From Actinomycetes bacterium (GTDB lineage: Bacteria > Actinomycetota > Acidimicrobiia > Acidimicrobiales > Palsa-688): a stretch of DNA of 39,919 bases. The position numbers and the translations under genes are program-made. Below the pieces are notes generated by a model that was not told the DNA's origin, did not search any database, and saw only the letters and a list, made by a program, of their open reading frames with translations. Shown here piece after piece: positions 28,161 to 36,359 of this stretch. The first letter of the stretch is position 1. Each line of letters starts with the position of its first letter. Location: positions 1-39,919 of the forward strand of contig JAKAQB010000030.1 of assembly GCA_021811865.1 (NCBI GenBank), in the 5' to 3' direction.

Positions 28161-28204
28161 CGGGCCCGGGAGGCCGCGGGGCGGCTCGGCTCGGCTCGGC
28201 GACC

Positions 28205-28834
28205 TCAGCGGCCGGGCTCGGGGATCAGCCCGCGGGCGATGGCAACGGTGACGGCAGCGGTGCGGTCGTTGACGCCGAGCTTGGCGAAGGCGTGCAGCAG
28301 ATGGGTCTTCACCGTCGCCTCGCCGACGAACAGCCGGGTGCCGACCTCGGCGTTGGAGAGACCCTGGGCGACGTGGCTGAGCACGTCGAGCTCCCGGGAG
28401 GTCAGCGTGGTCTCCCGGTTGCGCACACGATCGAGCAGGCGGGCGGCGACGGGCGGGGCGAGGACGGTCTCGCCGCGGGCGGCGCGTCGAACGGCGTCGG
28501 CGAGCTGGTCTCTCGGCGTGTCCTTCAGCAGGTAACCCGTCGCGCCGGCTTCGACGGCGCGCATGATGTCCGCATCGGTGTCGTAGGTGGTGAGCACCAG
28601 CACCCGTGCCTCGGGGAGGACCCGGGCGAGTTGGCCGGTGGCGTCGGCACCGTCCAACCCGGGCATGCGGAGGTCCATGAGCACGACGTCGGGGCGCACC
28701 TCCTCGGCCGCCGCCAGCGCCTCCCACCCGTCGCCGGCCTCGCCCACGACGGCGATGTCCTCCTCAGGGGCGAGCAGGCCGGCGAGACCCGACCGCACGA
28801 CCGGATGGTCGTCCACGATCAGCACCCGGATCAT
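28205..28834 (-). CDS. NarL/LuxR-family response regulator
   Basis: A 209-residue two-domain regulator. The receiver begins MIRVLIVDDHPVVRSGLAG with phospho-acceptor Asp54 in VVLMDLRMPGLDG and Lys in GYLLKDTPRDQL. The LuxR HTH is LTSRELDVLSHVAQGLSNAE followed by ATVKTHLLHAFAKLGVNDRT. It should be phosphorylated by the kinase encoded 12 bases upstream. Last gene of an ABC ATPase-permease-kinase-regulator operon, so it probably controls that exporter. Confidence 0.96.
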   Translation of the reverse strand: MIRVLIVDDHPVVRSGLAGLLAPEEDIAVVGEAGDGWEALAAAEEVRPDVVLMDLRMPGLDGADATGQLARVLPEARVLVLTTYDTDADIMRAVEAGATGYLLKDTPRDQLADAVRRAARGETVLAPPVAARLLDRVRNRETTLTSRELDVLSHVAQGLSNAEVGTRLFVGEATVKTHLLHAFAKLGVNDRTAAVTVAIARGLIPEPGR

Positions 28835-28846
28835 TGCCCGCCCCGC

Positions 28847-30193
28847 TCACTCACCGACGCTGACCCGGACGCGGGTGCCCCCCGGCCCCGAGTCGACCGT
28901 GACACGGCCTCCGACGTCGCCCGCTCGCGCCCGCATGCCGTCGAGCCCGAAGCCGTCCGACGGCATCGTCGGGTCGAACCCGTGGCCGTCGTCGACGACC
29001 TCCACGACGGTGCGGCCGGCGCCCTGGACGAGGTGCAGCGCCACGGAGCGTGCGCCGGCGTGGCGGCGAACGTTGGCGAGCGCCTCCTGCGCGGCGCGCA
29101 GCAGGACGACGTCGACGGTGGTGGAGCGCGCTCGCGGCGCGCTCGCGGCCAGTCCATCCCGGCTCCGCGCCCCGGCGGGTGCCCCGAGGCCATTGGATGG
29201 CTCGCGGTCCCCAGCGAACGCCGCACGAGCCCCGGGGGATGCCTCGACCGAGGTCTCGAACGACGCCGGCACCCCGGTCTCGGCCGTGAAGCGTGCCGCC
29301 AGTCGGGCGAGGGCGGCCTCCAGCGTCCGGCCGTCGAGGGCGGCGGGTTGCATGGAGGCGACCAGCGCCCGGGCCTCGACCAGTCCCTCCCGGGCGGCGG
29401 CGCCGATCTGCTCGAGTCGCGTGGCCGCAGCACCGGCCTCGCCGGCGGCGAGGGCGGCGCTCGCCGCCTGGGCGAGCATGACGACGCTGGTGAAGTCCTG
29501 GGCGAGCGTGTCGTGGATGTCCCGCGCGAGCCGCTCCCGCTCGGCGGCGACGTCGGCGGCCCGCTGGGCGTCGTCCCGCTCGACCTTTGCGGCCGTCAGC
29601 TCGGCGAGCAGCCGGCGGCGCTGCTCGCTCTGGCGAGCGAGACCACCGACGAAGGCGCCGACGGCGACGGCGAACACTGCGGTGGCGACCGACCCGACCC
29701 CCTGGGTCTCCAAAGCGCGCGCGCTCCAGCCCTCGCGGGCGAAGAGCACGCCGGTGTAGATCGCCGTGAGGAGGCAGGTCCCGACGATCGCCGCACGGAG
29801 CCGGAGGGTGACGTAGGTCTGCGGGAAGATCATGAAGAGCAGCACCAGGGTGTTGGGGTCCTGCCAGGCCAGCACTCCCACGACCGCGTACGCCACAGCC
29901 AGGTAGAGCGGGCCTGCTATCGCCTCGACGACGGGTGTCTCGCCGCATCCCCAGTAGTCGGCGCTGCGTTCGAAGGCGAGCAGGTAGGCCGCCACCAGGG
30001 CGGCCAGCAAGGTGACGGCCCATGCGTGGCCGTCGATGACGAGGAAGGTGGCTGCGACCACGACCAAGGCGCCGAACAGCCCGTGCCACGCCCACCGGCT
30101 CCGGGAGAAGAAGTCGACACCCTCGGCCAGGATGTCGTCGGCGCCGGCGGTTCGGCTGGCGCTCCGGTCGGAGGACGGGGCGGTGGCGGTCAC
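28847..30193 (-). CDS. NarL-type sensor histidine kinase (HisKA_3)
   Basis: A 448-residue kinase. Five or six hydrophobic segments (residues 38-185) form an integral sensor domain like DesK-type kinases. The dimerisation domain has His229 in ERLARDIHDTLAQDF. The HATPase part has AAQEALANVRRHAGA and VVDDGHGFDP, with GFGLDGMRARAGDVGG at the G2 box. An Ala/Gly/Arg-rich stretch of about 35 residues (ASPGARAAFAGDREPSNG and onward) interrupts the link to the ATPase domain. The GTG start overlaps the permease stop (GTGA); a longer open frame upstream lies inside the permease gene and is Arg-rich shadow. Likely senses an envelope signal tied to the exporter. Confidence 0.93.
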   Translation of the reverse strand: MTATAPSSDRSASRTAGADDILAEGVDFFSRSRWAWHGLFGALVVVAATFLVIDGHAWAVTLLAALVAAYLLAFERSADYWGCGETPVVEAIAGPLYLAVAYAVVGVLAWQDPNTLVLLFMIFPQTYVTLRLRAAIVGTCLLTAIYTGVLFAREGWSARALETQGVGSVATAVFAVAVGAFVGGLARQSEQRRRLLAELTAAKVERDDAQRAADVAAERERLARDIHDTLAQDFTSVVMLAQAASAALAAGEAGAAATRLEQIGAAAREGLVEARALVASMQPAALDGRTLEAALARLAARFTAETGVPASFETSVEASPGARAAFAGDREPSNGLGAPAGARSRDGLAASAPRARSTTVDVVLLRAAQEALANVRRHAGARSVALHLVQGAGRTVVEVVDDGHGFDPTMPSDGFGLDGMRARAGDVGGRVTVDSGPGGTRVRVSVGE

Positions 30194-31083
30194 GGCGACA
30201 TGGTCCCACGCCGCCTCCTCGGGCTGAAGGCCTGCCCGCGCGGCTCGTTGAACCAGCGGAACCGCCGGGCGGCGACGACGAACCCGACCACCGCCCACAC
30301 CGCCAGGACGACGGCGGTCAAGCCGTGCTGCCAGCCCCCGCCCCCGGGCTCGAAAGCCGCGAAGCGGGCGGGCAGGAAGACGCTGCGCATCCCTAGGGCC
30401 AGCCAGCGCAACGGGAACACCGAAGCAATGTCGTGCATCCAGGTGGGCAGGTGGTTGTACTGGAAGAAGACCCCCGAGATGAACTGGAGCACCACCACGA
30501 CGGGGGAGACGATCGCCGCGGCTCCCTCGCTCCGCCGGATCAGCCCGGACGCCGCCAGCCCGCACAGGCTCGTCGCCGCCAGCCCCAGGAGGCTCACCCA
30601 CGCGAAGGTGAGCCACTGCCCGGCCGCGGCCGGCGGGTGCAGGTCCCCGAACAGGCTTCCCAACCCGATCAGGAGCGCGACCTGCACGACATAGACGGCG
30701 ATGACCGAACCGGTCTTGCCGATGAAGTAGGCGGCCGGCGGCATCGGCGTGCCGCGGAGCCGCTTCAGGGTTCGGTTGTCGCGCTCGAGGGGGACGGCGA
30801 TCGCCAGGTTCTGGAAGCCGGCGTAGAAGGCGCCCGAGGCGATCATCCCGGCGGCGAAGTACTGGCTGAAGGTGACACCCGGCGCCACGTAGCCGGTGAA
30901 CACCGACCCGAAGATGACGAAGAGGATGAGGGGGAACAGCACGGTGAACATGAGTGCCATGGGGCTGCGAACGAGCTCCTTCAGCTCCACGCCGACGCGC
31001 AGCCAGCCGATGCCGAGCGCCCGGCGCCAGCTCGGCACGGCCGGGGTCCCGTGAGGGGTGGGCGCGAGGGCGACGGAGCTCAT
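30190..31083 (-). CDS. ABC-2 type transporter permease
   Basis: A 297-residue permease with about six transmembrane helices. Typical ABC-2 features are LKELVRSPMALMFTVLFPLI near the N-terminus, VPLERDNRTLKRLRGTPMP in the first cytoplasmic loop, and FISGVFFQYNHLPTWM before the last helices. It pairs with the ATPase just upstream, whose stop overlaps its ATG (ATGA). The complex is probably an exporter of a drug, lipid or peptide; the substrate is unknown. Confidence 0.93.
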   Translation of the reverse strand: MSSVALAPTPHGTPAVPSWRRALGIGWLRVGVELKELVRSPMALMFTVLFPLILFVIFGSVFTGYVAPGVTFSQYFAAGMIASGAFYAGFQNLAIAVPLERDNRTLKRLRGTPMPPAAYFIGKTGSVIAVYVVQVALLIGLGSLFGDLHPPAAAGQWLTFAWVSLLGLAATSLCGLAASGLIRRSEGAAAIVSPVVVVLQFISGVFFQYNHLPTWMHDIASVFPLRWLALGMRSVFLPARFAAFEPGGGGWQHGLTAVVLAVWAVVGFVVAARRFRWFNEPRGQAFSPRRRRGTMSP

Positions 31084-31940
31084 GCGAGGGCGCCTTCGGC
31101 GGAGAGCAGGCGGAGGTAGGCGTCCTCCAGGGTGCGGGGCTGCACGGCCAGCTCGGGCACCTCGCCGCCGAAGTGGGCTGCCAGGGCCGTGACGAACTGG
31201 GTCGGCGTGGCCGTCTCCTCCCTGCGCAGCGCCCCTCCCGCGTCGCGCCACGACACCACCGTGGGTCCGCTTCGCAGTGAAGCCGGCGTCCCGGTGGCGG
31301 CGACGCGACCTGCGACGACCATGGCGACGCGGTCCGCCAGGTGCTCGGCTTCGTCGAGGTAGTGCGTCGTCAGCAGGATCGTCGTGCCGTCCTTGCGCAG
31401 CGCGGCGATGAGCTCCCAGAACTGGCGACGGGCCTCGGGGTCGAAACCCGTGGTGGGTTCGTCGAGGAAGAGCAGCTCAGGGCGCCCGACAAGCCCCAGG
31501 GCGACGTCAAGCCGGCGACGCTGGCCGCCGGACAGCCCCACCACCCGCGTCGACCTCTTCTCCACCAGGCCGACGGCGGCGATCACCTCTTCGGGGTCGC
31601 GTGGCGAGGGGTAGTAGGCGGCGAAGTGGCGTACCACCTCGCCGACGGTGAGCAGTCCCTGGTCGGTGGCGTCCTGGAGCACGATGCCGATGCGGGCGCG
31701 CCAGGCTTCGCCGGCCCGGCCCGGGTCCTTGCCGAGAACGCTCACCGACCCGGCTGTCGGGGTCCGGTAGCCCTCGAGGATCTCGACGGTCGTCGTCTTG
31801 CCGGCGCCGTTGGGTCCGAGCAGGGCGACGCACTCGCCACGCTCCACGCTGAGGTCCAGGCCCGCGAGCGCCCAGACGGCGCCGTAGCGCTTCGTCAGCC
31901 CCACCACCTCGACCGCTGGTTCCCGTGAGTCGGTTGCCAC
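31080..31940 (-). CDS. ABC transporter ATP-binding protein (drug/lipid exporter type)
   Basis: A 286-residue ATPase. Walker A is ALLGPNGAGKTTTVEIL, the signature VGLSGGQRRRLDVAL, Walker B LLFLDEPTTGFDP, and the H-loop LLTTHYLDEAEHLADRV. This is the CcmA/DrrA-like group that works with ABC-2 permeases. I chose the GTG at 31940 (VATDSREPAVEVVGLTKRYG); the frame stays open to 32027, but the extra residues are not family-like. First gene of the exporter/two-component operon. A 14-bp palindrome abuts this start. Confidence 0.93.
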   Translation of the reverse strand: MATDSREPAVEVVGLTKRYGAVWALAGLDLSVERGECVALLGPNGAGKTTTVEILEGYRTPTAGSVSVLGKDPGRAGEAWRARIGIVLQDATDQGLLTVGEVVRHFAAYYPSPRDPEEVIAAVGLVEKRSTRVVGLSGGQRRRLDVALGLVGRPELLFLDEPTTGFDPEARRQFWELIAALRKDGTTILLTTHYLDEAEHLADRVAMVVAGRVAATGTPASLRSGPTVVSWRDAGGALRREETATPTQFVTALAAHFGGEVPELAVQPRTLEDAYLRLLSAEGALA

Positions 31941-31954
31941 GCGACCATGGTCGC
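31941..31954. repeat. 14-bp perfect palindrome next to the exporter operon start
   Basis: GCGACCATGGTCGC lies immediately upstream of the GTG of the ABC ATPase gene. It could be an operator. If translation begins farther upstream, it is coding sequence instead. Confidence 0.45.
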
Positions 31955-32140
31955 CGCCGGCGAGGGGCGCCACAACCGTCGACCTGGCGATCCTCGCCTC
32001 CACCGACCGGTGGAGCGCGCCACCCACCTCTGCCGACCCGCGCCGGGGCCAGGTAGACGTCGCCGTCCGCCTGGACGGCGCCGGCGGTCAGCCCTGGGGA
32101 CGGAGGGGCGGGCGGGCACGACGAGCCGCCCACTTCCGGG

Positions 32141-32228
32141 CGAGCTGGGGGCGTTCGACACAGGTGGGTGCGTAGAGGCCCGAAAAGGCGCCTGAACGCC
32201 CCCACCTCCGTGCCACGCACCCAGCTCG
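32141..32228. other. nested, mutually exclusive inverted repeats in the divergent intergenic region
   Basis: Four pairings are visible: CGAGCTGGG (32141-32149) with CCCAGCTCG (32220-32228); TGGGGGCGTTC (32146-32156) with GAACGCCCCCA (32194-32204); TGGGTGCGT (32165-32173) with ACGCACCCA (32215-32223); AGGTGGG (32162-32168) with CCCACCT (32201-32207). Some compete for the same bases, as in a switching RNA or a terminator. No known RNA family was recognised. The rest of 31955-32370 has no gene I can support. Confidence 0.5.
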
Positions 32229-32325
32229 TGAGGGCCGCCGGCCCGCCAGCCGCCAGCCGCCGGCCCGCCACCCCGCCGGCCTGACCACCCCACCCGGCCA
32301 TCGCTGCCGGCGCCCCGCCGGCCAC

Positions 32326-32331
32326 TAGAAT
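32326..32331 (+). promoter_or_regulatory. -10 element of the guaB3-guaA promoter
   Basis: TAGAAT is a near-consensus -10, leaving a leader of roughly 35 bases that carries GGGAG before the GTG at 32371. No strong -35 is visible. Confidence 0.55.
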
Positions 32332-32370
32332 CGACCGGATCAGCACGGGACGACGACCGAGGGAGCGAGC

Positions 32371-33534
32371 GTGGCCGAGGTAGAGATCGGGCGGGGGAAG
32401 TCAGGCCGGCGGGCGTACGGCTTCGACGACATCGCGATCGTCCCGAGCCGTCGGACGCGCGACCCCGAGGACGTCGACATCAGCTGGGAGATCGATGCCT
32501 ACCGCTTCGAGCTGCCGCTGCTGGCGTCCGCCATGGACGGTGTGGTGAGCCCTGCCACCGCCATCGAGATCGGGCAGCTGGGCGGCCTCGGCGTGCTCAA
32601 CCTGGAGGGGCTCTGGACGCGCTACTCGGACCCAGAGCCGCTGTTGGAGGAGATCGCCCACCTCGACCCCGACAAGGCGACGGCACGGATGCAGCAGATC
32701 TACCAGGAGCCGATCAAGGCGGAGCTCGTCACCGGGCGCATCCGGGAGATCAAGGAGGCGGGCGTCACGACCTGCGCCTCGCTCACCCCGCAGCGCACGG
32801 AGCGCTTCGCCCGGGCACTGCTCGACGCCGAGCTCGACCTGTTCGTCATCCAGGGCACGGTGGTGTCCGCCGAGCACGTGTCGAAGACGACCGAGCCGCT
32901 CAACCTGAAGCGGTTCATCCGCGAGCTCGACATCCCCGTGATCGTCGGCGGCTGCGCCTCCTACCAGGCGGCGCTGCACCTGATGCGCACCGGAGCGGTC
33001 GGGGTGCTCGTCGGCGTCGGGCCCGGCCAGGCCTGCACGACCCGGGGTGTGCTCGGGATCGGCGTCCCCCAGGCGACGGCGATCGCCGACGCCCGGGCGG
33101 CGCGCGCCCAGCACCTCGACGAGACCGGGGTCTACGTCCAGGTGATCGCCGACGGCGGGATGGCGACCGGCGGTGACATCGCCAAGGCGATCGTGTGCGG
33201 GGCGGACGCCGTCATGATCGGCTCGCCCCTGGCGGCGGCGGTCGAGGCGCCGGGGAAGGGCTACCACTGGGGGATGGCCACGTTCCACCCGACGCTGCCC
33301 CGCGGCGCCCGGGTGAGGACCTCGACGCGAGGGACGCTGCGGGAGATCATCGTCGGCCCGGCGCACGAGAACGACGGCCGCCTCAACCTCTTCGGCGCGC
33401 TCCGCACGTCGATGGCCACCTGCGGGTACGGGTCGGTCAAGGAGTTCCAGAAGGCGGAGGTCATGGTGGCGCCGGCGCTGCAGACCGAGGGCAAGAGCCT
33501 CCAGCGGTCGCAGCAGGTCGGGATGGGGCACTAG
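32371..33534 (+). CDS. guaB3: GuaB3-family IMP dehydrogenase-related protein
   Basis: A 387-residue TIM-barrel protein without CBS domains, the GuaB3 subfamily found in actinobacteria and cyanobacteria. It has YGFDDIAIVPSRRTRDPEDV, the catalytic-loop Cys222 in GVGPGQACTTRGVLGIGVPQ, and VIADGGMATGGDIAKAIVCG for phosphate binding. The position just before guaA supports a guanine-nucleotide role, but whether it oxidises IMP or reduces GMP cannot be told from sequence. GTG start with GGGAG upstream. The canonical CBS-bearing GuaB is not in the window. Confidence 0.93.
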   Translation: MAEVEIGRGKSGRRAYGFDDIAIVPSRRTRDPEDVDISWEIDAYRFELPLLASAMDGVVSPATAIEIGQLGGLGVLNLEGLWTRYSDPEPLLEEIAHLDPDKATARMQQIYQEPIKAELVTGRIREIKEAGVTTCASLTPQRTERFARALLDAELDLFVIQGTVVSAEHVSKTTEPLNLKRFIRELDIPVIVGGCASYQAALHLMRTGAVGVLVGVGPGQACTTRGVLGIGVPQATAIADARAARAQHLDETGVYVQVIADGGMATGGDIAKAIVCGADAVMIGSPLAAAVEAPGKGYHWGMATFHPTLPRGARVRTSTRGTLREIIVGPAHENDGRLNLFGALRTSMATCGYGSVKEFQKAEVMVAPALQTEGKSLQRSQQVGMGH

Positions 33535-33543
33535 CCCCCAGCC

Positions 33544-35109
33544 GTGGGCATCGACACATCCGAGTTCGACAAGGTCCTCGTCGTCGACTTCGGCGCCCAG
33601 TACGCGCAGCTGATCGCCCGCCGGGTGCGGGAGGCGCACGTCTACAGCGAGATCGTGCCCCACACGATCACTGCCGCCGAGGTGGCGGCCCGCCGGCCGG
33701 CGGCGGTGATCCTCTCCGGAGGCCCCAAGTCCGTGCACCAGGCAGGGGCGCCCCTGCCCGACCCGGCCATCCTGGAGCTCGGTGTCCCGATCTTCGGGAT
33801 CTGCTATGGGATCCAGGTGATCGCCCAGCAGCTCGGCGGGGTGGTGGACCGCAGCGGGCGGGGCGAGTACGGGCGGACCACGCTGTCGCTGGCATCGGAC
33901 CCGGCCGGGCCACCGCCGTCGGTGCTCTTCGACCGGGTCCCGCCCGCCTTCGACGTGTGGATGAGCCACTTCGACGCCGTCGTGGAGGCGCCGCCCGGCG
34001 CCCGGGTGACGGCGTCCACGCCCGGCGCGCCGGTCGCCGCCTTCGAGGATCAGCGGAGGGGCATCTACGCCGTGCAGTTCCACCCGGAGGTGGCTCACAC
34101 CGACGGCGGCCAGCAGATGCTCGAGAGCTTCCTCTACGAGGTCGCCGGCTGCCGGCCCACCTGGACGATGACGTCGGTGATCGACGCGGCCGTCGAGGCT
34201 GTGCGCGCCCAGGTGGGCAATGAGCGGATCATCTGCGGCCTGTCGGGCGGGGTCGACTCGGCGGTGGCGGCCGCCCTCGTGCACAAGGCGGTGGGCGACC
34301 AGCTCACGTGCGTCTTCGTCGACACGGGGCTGCTGCGAGCCGGCGAGGCCGAACAGGTGGAGGCGACGTTCCGGGGGCAGTTCGACATCGACCTGGTGCA
34401 CGTGAAGGCGGCCGACCGCTTCCTCGGCGGGCTGAACGACATCGCCGACCCCGAACGCAAGCGCAAGATCATCGGCGAGACGTTCATCCGGGTCTTCGAG
34501 GAGGCCGCCGCCGACCTCGGCGACGCCCGCTTCCTGGTGCAGGGCACGCTGTACCCCGACATCATCGAGTCGGGGACCAAGGACGCCGCCCGCATCAAGT
34601 CCCACCACAACGTGGGCGGCCTGCCCGAGGACATGCACTTCGAGCTGGTCGAGCCCCTGCGCGACCTGTTCAAGGACGAGGTGAGGGCGGTCGGCGAGGA
34701 GCTGGGGCTGCCGGGGGAGATCGTGTGGCGCCAGCCGTTCCCCGGCCCGGGGCTGGCGGTCCGCATAGTCGGCACCGTCACGGCGGAGAGGGTGGCGATC
34801 CTGCGCGCCGCCGACGCCATTGTCACCGAGGAGATCCGCCGCGCCGGCCTGTACCGCCAGCTGTGGCAGAGCTTCGCTGTCCTCCCGGTCGTCCGCACCG
34901 TCGGCGTCCAAGGCGACGAGCGCACCTACGCCCACCCGGTGGTGATCCGGGCGGTGACGAGCGACGACGCCATGACCGCCGACTGGGCGCGCCTGCCTTA
35001 CGACCTCCTCGAGCGCCTGTCGTCGCGGATCATCAACGAGGTCCCCGGTGTCAACCGCGTCGCCCTGGACATCACCTCCAAGCCGCCGGGCACGATCGAA
35101 TGGGAATGA
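33544..35109 (+). CDS. guaA: GMP synthase (glutamine-hydrolysing)
   Basis: A 521-residue enzyme that converts XMP to GMP. The glutaminase domain has [20 protein letters not shown], nucleophile Cys87 in [10 protein letters not shown], and the His/Glu pair in [10 protein letters not shown]. The ATP-pyrophosphatase domain has [19 protein letters not shown], and the dimerisation domain ends [18 protein letters not shown], the usual GuaA terminus. GTG start 9 bases after the guaB3 stop. Its stop overlaps the next ATG (ATGA). Confidence 0.98.
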   Translation: MGIDTSEFDKVLVVDFGAQYAQLIARRVREAHVYSEIVPHTITAAEVAARRPAAVILSGGPKSVHQAGAPLPDPAILELGVPIFGICYGIQVIAQQLGGVVDRSGRGEYGRTTLSLASDPAGPPPSVLFDRVPPAFDVWMSHFDAVVEAPPGARVTASTPGAPVAAFEDQRRGIYAVQFHPEVAHTDGGQQMLESFLYEVAGCRPTWTMTSVIDAAVEAVRAQVGNERIICGLSGGVDSAVAAALVHKAVGDQLTCVFVDTGLLRAGEAEQVEATFRGQFDIDLVHVKAADRFLGGLNDIADPERKRKIIGETFIRVFEEAAADLGDARFLVQGTLYPDIIESGTKDAARIKSHHNVGGLPEDMHFELVEPLRDLFKDEVRAVGEELGLPGEIVWRQPFPGPGLAVRIVGTVTAERVAILRAADAIVTEEIRRAGLYRQLWQSFAVLPVVRTVGVQGDERTYAHPVVIRAVTSDDAMTADWARLPYDLLERLSSRIINEVPGVNRVALDITSKPPGTIEWE

Positions 35110-35477
35110 CGCCGAAAGACGCCGCCGCCACCGACCCCCGCTCGGTGCAACGCTCCGCCCTGGAAGCGGCGAGGGCCGATGCCCGGGCGCGGGTCGAGGC
35201 CCTGGCAGCGGAGGTCCAGGCCATCGTCGACGCATCGGAGGGGGCGAACCTCGACGACGAGAAGGATCCGGAGGGCGCCACCGTGGCCTTCGAGCGCCAG
35301 CGCGTGGCGAGCCTCCTCGACGAGGCCCGCGCCCAGCTCGTCGCCCTCGACGCCGCCGAGGACCGCCTGGACGACGGCACCTACGGGATCTGCTCCGAGT
35401 GTGGCTCCCCCATCCCGGCCGAACGCCTGGAGGCTCTGCCGACGACGACCCGCTGCATCGCCTGCGCCCGCAGGTGA
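35106..35477 (+). CDS. DksA/TraR-type C4 zinc-finger protein
   Basis: A 123-residue protein. The N-terminal two-thirds is an Ala/Glu/Arg-rich helical hairpin ([20 protein letters not shown]). The C-terminus has a C4 zinc finger: CSECG and CIAC, spaced as in DksA/TraR proteins, within [20 protein letters not shown]. Such proteins may bind the RNA polymerase secondary channel; actinobacterial members resemble RbpA-independent, CarD-unrelated TraR-like factors of unclear role. The ATG at 35106 overlaps the guaA stop (ATGA); an in-frame ATG at 35100 is an alternative. Confidence 0.88.
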   Translation: MTPKDAAATDPRSVQRSALEAARADARARVEALAAEVQAIVDASEGANLDDEKDPEGATVAFERQRVASLLDEARAQLVALDAAEDRLDDGTYGICSECGSPIPAERLEALPTTTRCIACARR

Positions 35478-36055
35478 CCGGCGGGGTCCTGGACGAGCTC
35501 GCCTGCGGCCTGCGCCGGATCCCGGCGGCCCACGAGGCGCCGGCCTTCGTGGCGGTCGACGGCTGGTCGGGCAGCGGCAAGACCACCCTAGGAGATGCCC
35601 TGGGCGCCCGCCTCGGCGCGCCCGTCGTGCACCAGGACGACCTCGTCACCGGCTGGTACGGCCTAGAGCGGTCGGTCGAGCGCCTCGTCACGGAGGTCCT
35701 GCAGCCGCTCGCCTCCGGCCGGCCGGCGACCTGGCGGCGGTGGGACTGGGCGGCCGGCGCCCTGGGTGGCGAGGAGGGCACCGTCGCGCCGGCGCCGCTG
35801 TCGGTCGTCGAGGGCTGCGGCGCCGGCAGCGCCCCGGTGCGCCCGTGGCTGGCGGCTCTCGTGTGGCTCGAGGTCCCCGGCCCGGAGCGCCTGGCGCGCC
35901 TGCAGGCACGGGCGGACTGGCTCGTGTACGAGCCGTGGCTGGAGGTGTGGGCGGCACAGGAGCGGGCGCTGCGCGCCGGCGACGACCCCTGCGACCACGC
36001 CGACGTTGTCGTCGCCGACACCGGTGCCGGAGTGCAGCTCCGCTGGCGGGAGTAG
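35474..36055 (+). CDS. uridine-kinase-like P-loop NTPase
   Basis: A 193-residue protein. Walker A is VDGWSGSGKTTLGDALGARL, followed by VVHQDDLVTGWYGLERSVE, where the DD pair resembles the nucleoside-kinase acid motif. VVEGCGAGS and WLEVPGPERLARLQARAD are consistent with an uncharacterised uridine/cytidylate-kinase-like group in actinobacteria. The substrate is unknown. The GTG overlaps the zinc-finger gene's stop (GTGA), so it is the last gene of the guaB3-guaA operon. Confidence 0.8.
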   Translation: MTGGVLDELACGLRRIPAAHEAPAFVAVDGWSGSGKTTLGDALGARLGAPVVHQDDLVTGWYGLERSVERLVTEVLQPLASGRPATWRRWDWAAGALGGEEGTVAPAPLSVVEGCGAGSAPVRPWLAALVWLEVPGPERLARLQARADWLVYEPWLEVWAAQERALRAGDDPCDHADVVVADTGAGVQLRWRE

Positions 36056-36111
36056 CTACCGGCAGGGTCGGCGGCCGCCGGCGAGGGCGGCGCGGTGCAG
36101 GTGTTCCACCG

Positions 36112-36158
36112 AACTGTGAGTGAAAAGTACACACGGTGTGTTATTTTCACTCACAGTT
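36112..36158. repeat. 47-bp AT-rich near-perfect palindrome
   Basis: AACTGTGAGTGAAAA (36112-36126) is exactly repeated in reverse complement at 36144-36158. Around the same centre (36135), ACACAC (36129-36134) pairs with GTGTGT (36136-36141). Only two position pairs fail. G+C is 18 of 47 in an otherwise very GC-rich region. It lies between the kinase-like gene and the VOC-tail ORF. It may be an operator, a hairpin or a remnant of a small mobile element; no T-run follows, so it is not a classical terminator. TATTTT at 36142-36147 could be a -10. Confidence 0.9.
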
Positions 36159-36215
36159 GGCTTTCCGGTGGCCTTCCGGGGGCCTTTCGGACGGGTCGGC
36201 CGAGGGAGGTGGCAG

Positions 36216-36359
36216 ATGACGGACACCAACGGCCACGAGTACGGATGTGGCGACCTGCCCGGGGCGCTGGTGTCGGGCCGCACGATCGTCCCCGAGACCG
36301 GACCGTTCTGCGTCCTCACCGATCCGCAGGGCGCGGCCTTCGCCCTCCTCGAGAGCTGA
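36216..36359 (+). pseudogene. 47-residue VOC/glyoxalase C-terminal remnant or micro-protein
   Basis: Begins MTDTNGHEYGCGDLPGALVS and ends in GPFCVLTDPQGAAFALLES. The last part closely resembles the C-terminal strand of VOC-superfamily (glyoxalase/bleomycin-resistance) proteins, which end in forms like AVLTDPQGAAFAL. The N-terminal 80-100 residues of such a domain are missing, yet a good Shine-Dalgarno (GAGGGAGG) precedes the ATG. Third positions are strongly G/C in this frame, so it was or is coding. Its TGA overlaps a CTG that may begin the next gene. It could be a deletion remnant kept for translational coupling. Confidence 0.6.

Noticed and set aside
27758..30694. 978-codon plus-strand open frame opposite the ycaQ/two-component region
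   Set aside because: Antisense shadow across four well-supported minus-strand genes.
32141..32228. Known structured RNA such as SRP RNA, 6S RNA or a purine riboswitch
   Set aside because: No conserved core of any of these could be matched.
32401..36150. 1249-codon minus-strand open frame opposite guaB3-guaA
   Set aside because: Antisense shadow produced by high GC; crosses several real genes and shows only Arg/Gly/Asp-rich sequence.
36112..36158. Rho-independent terminator
   Set aside because: The hairpin is strong, but no T-run follows the right arm; T residues lie inside the stem.
36095..36250. Upstream ATG/GTG starts for the second ABC ATPase
   Set aside because: They read through the palindrome and across the VOC-tail frame with shadow-like Arg/Pro/Gly sequence; ATG 36245 is kept only as an alternative.
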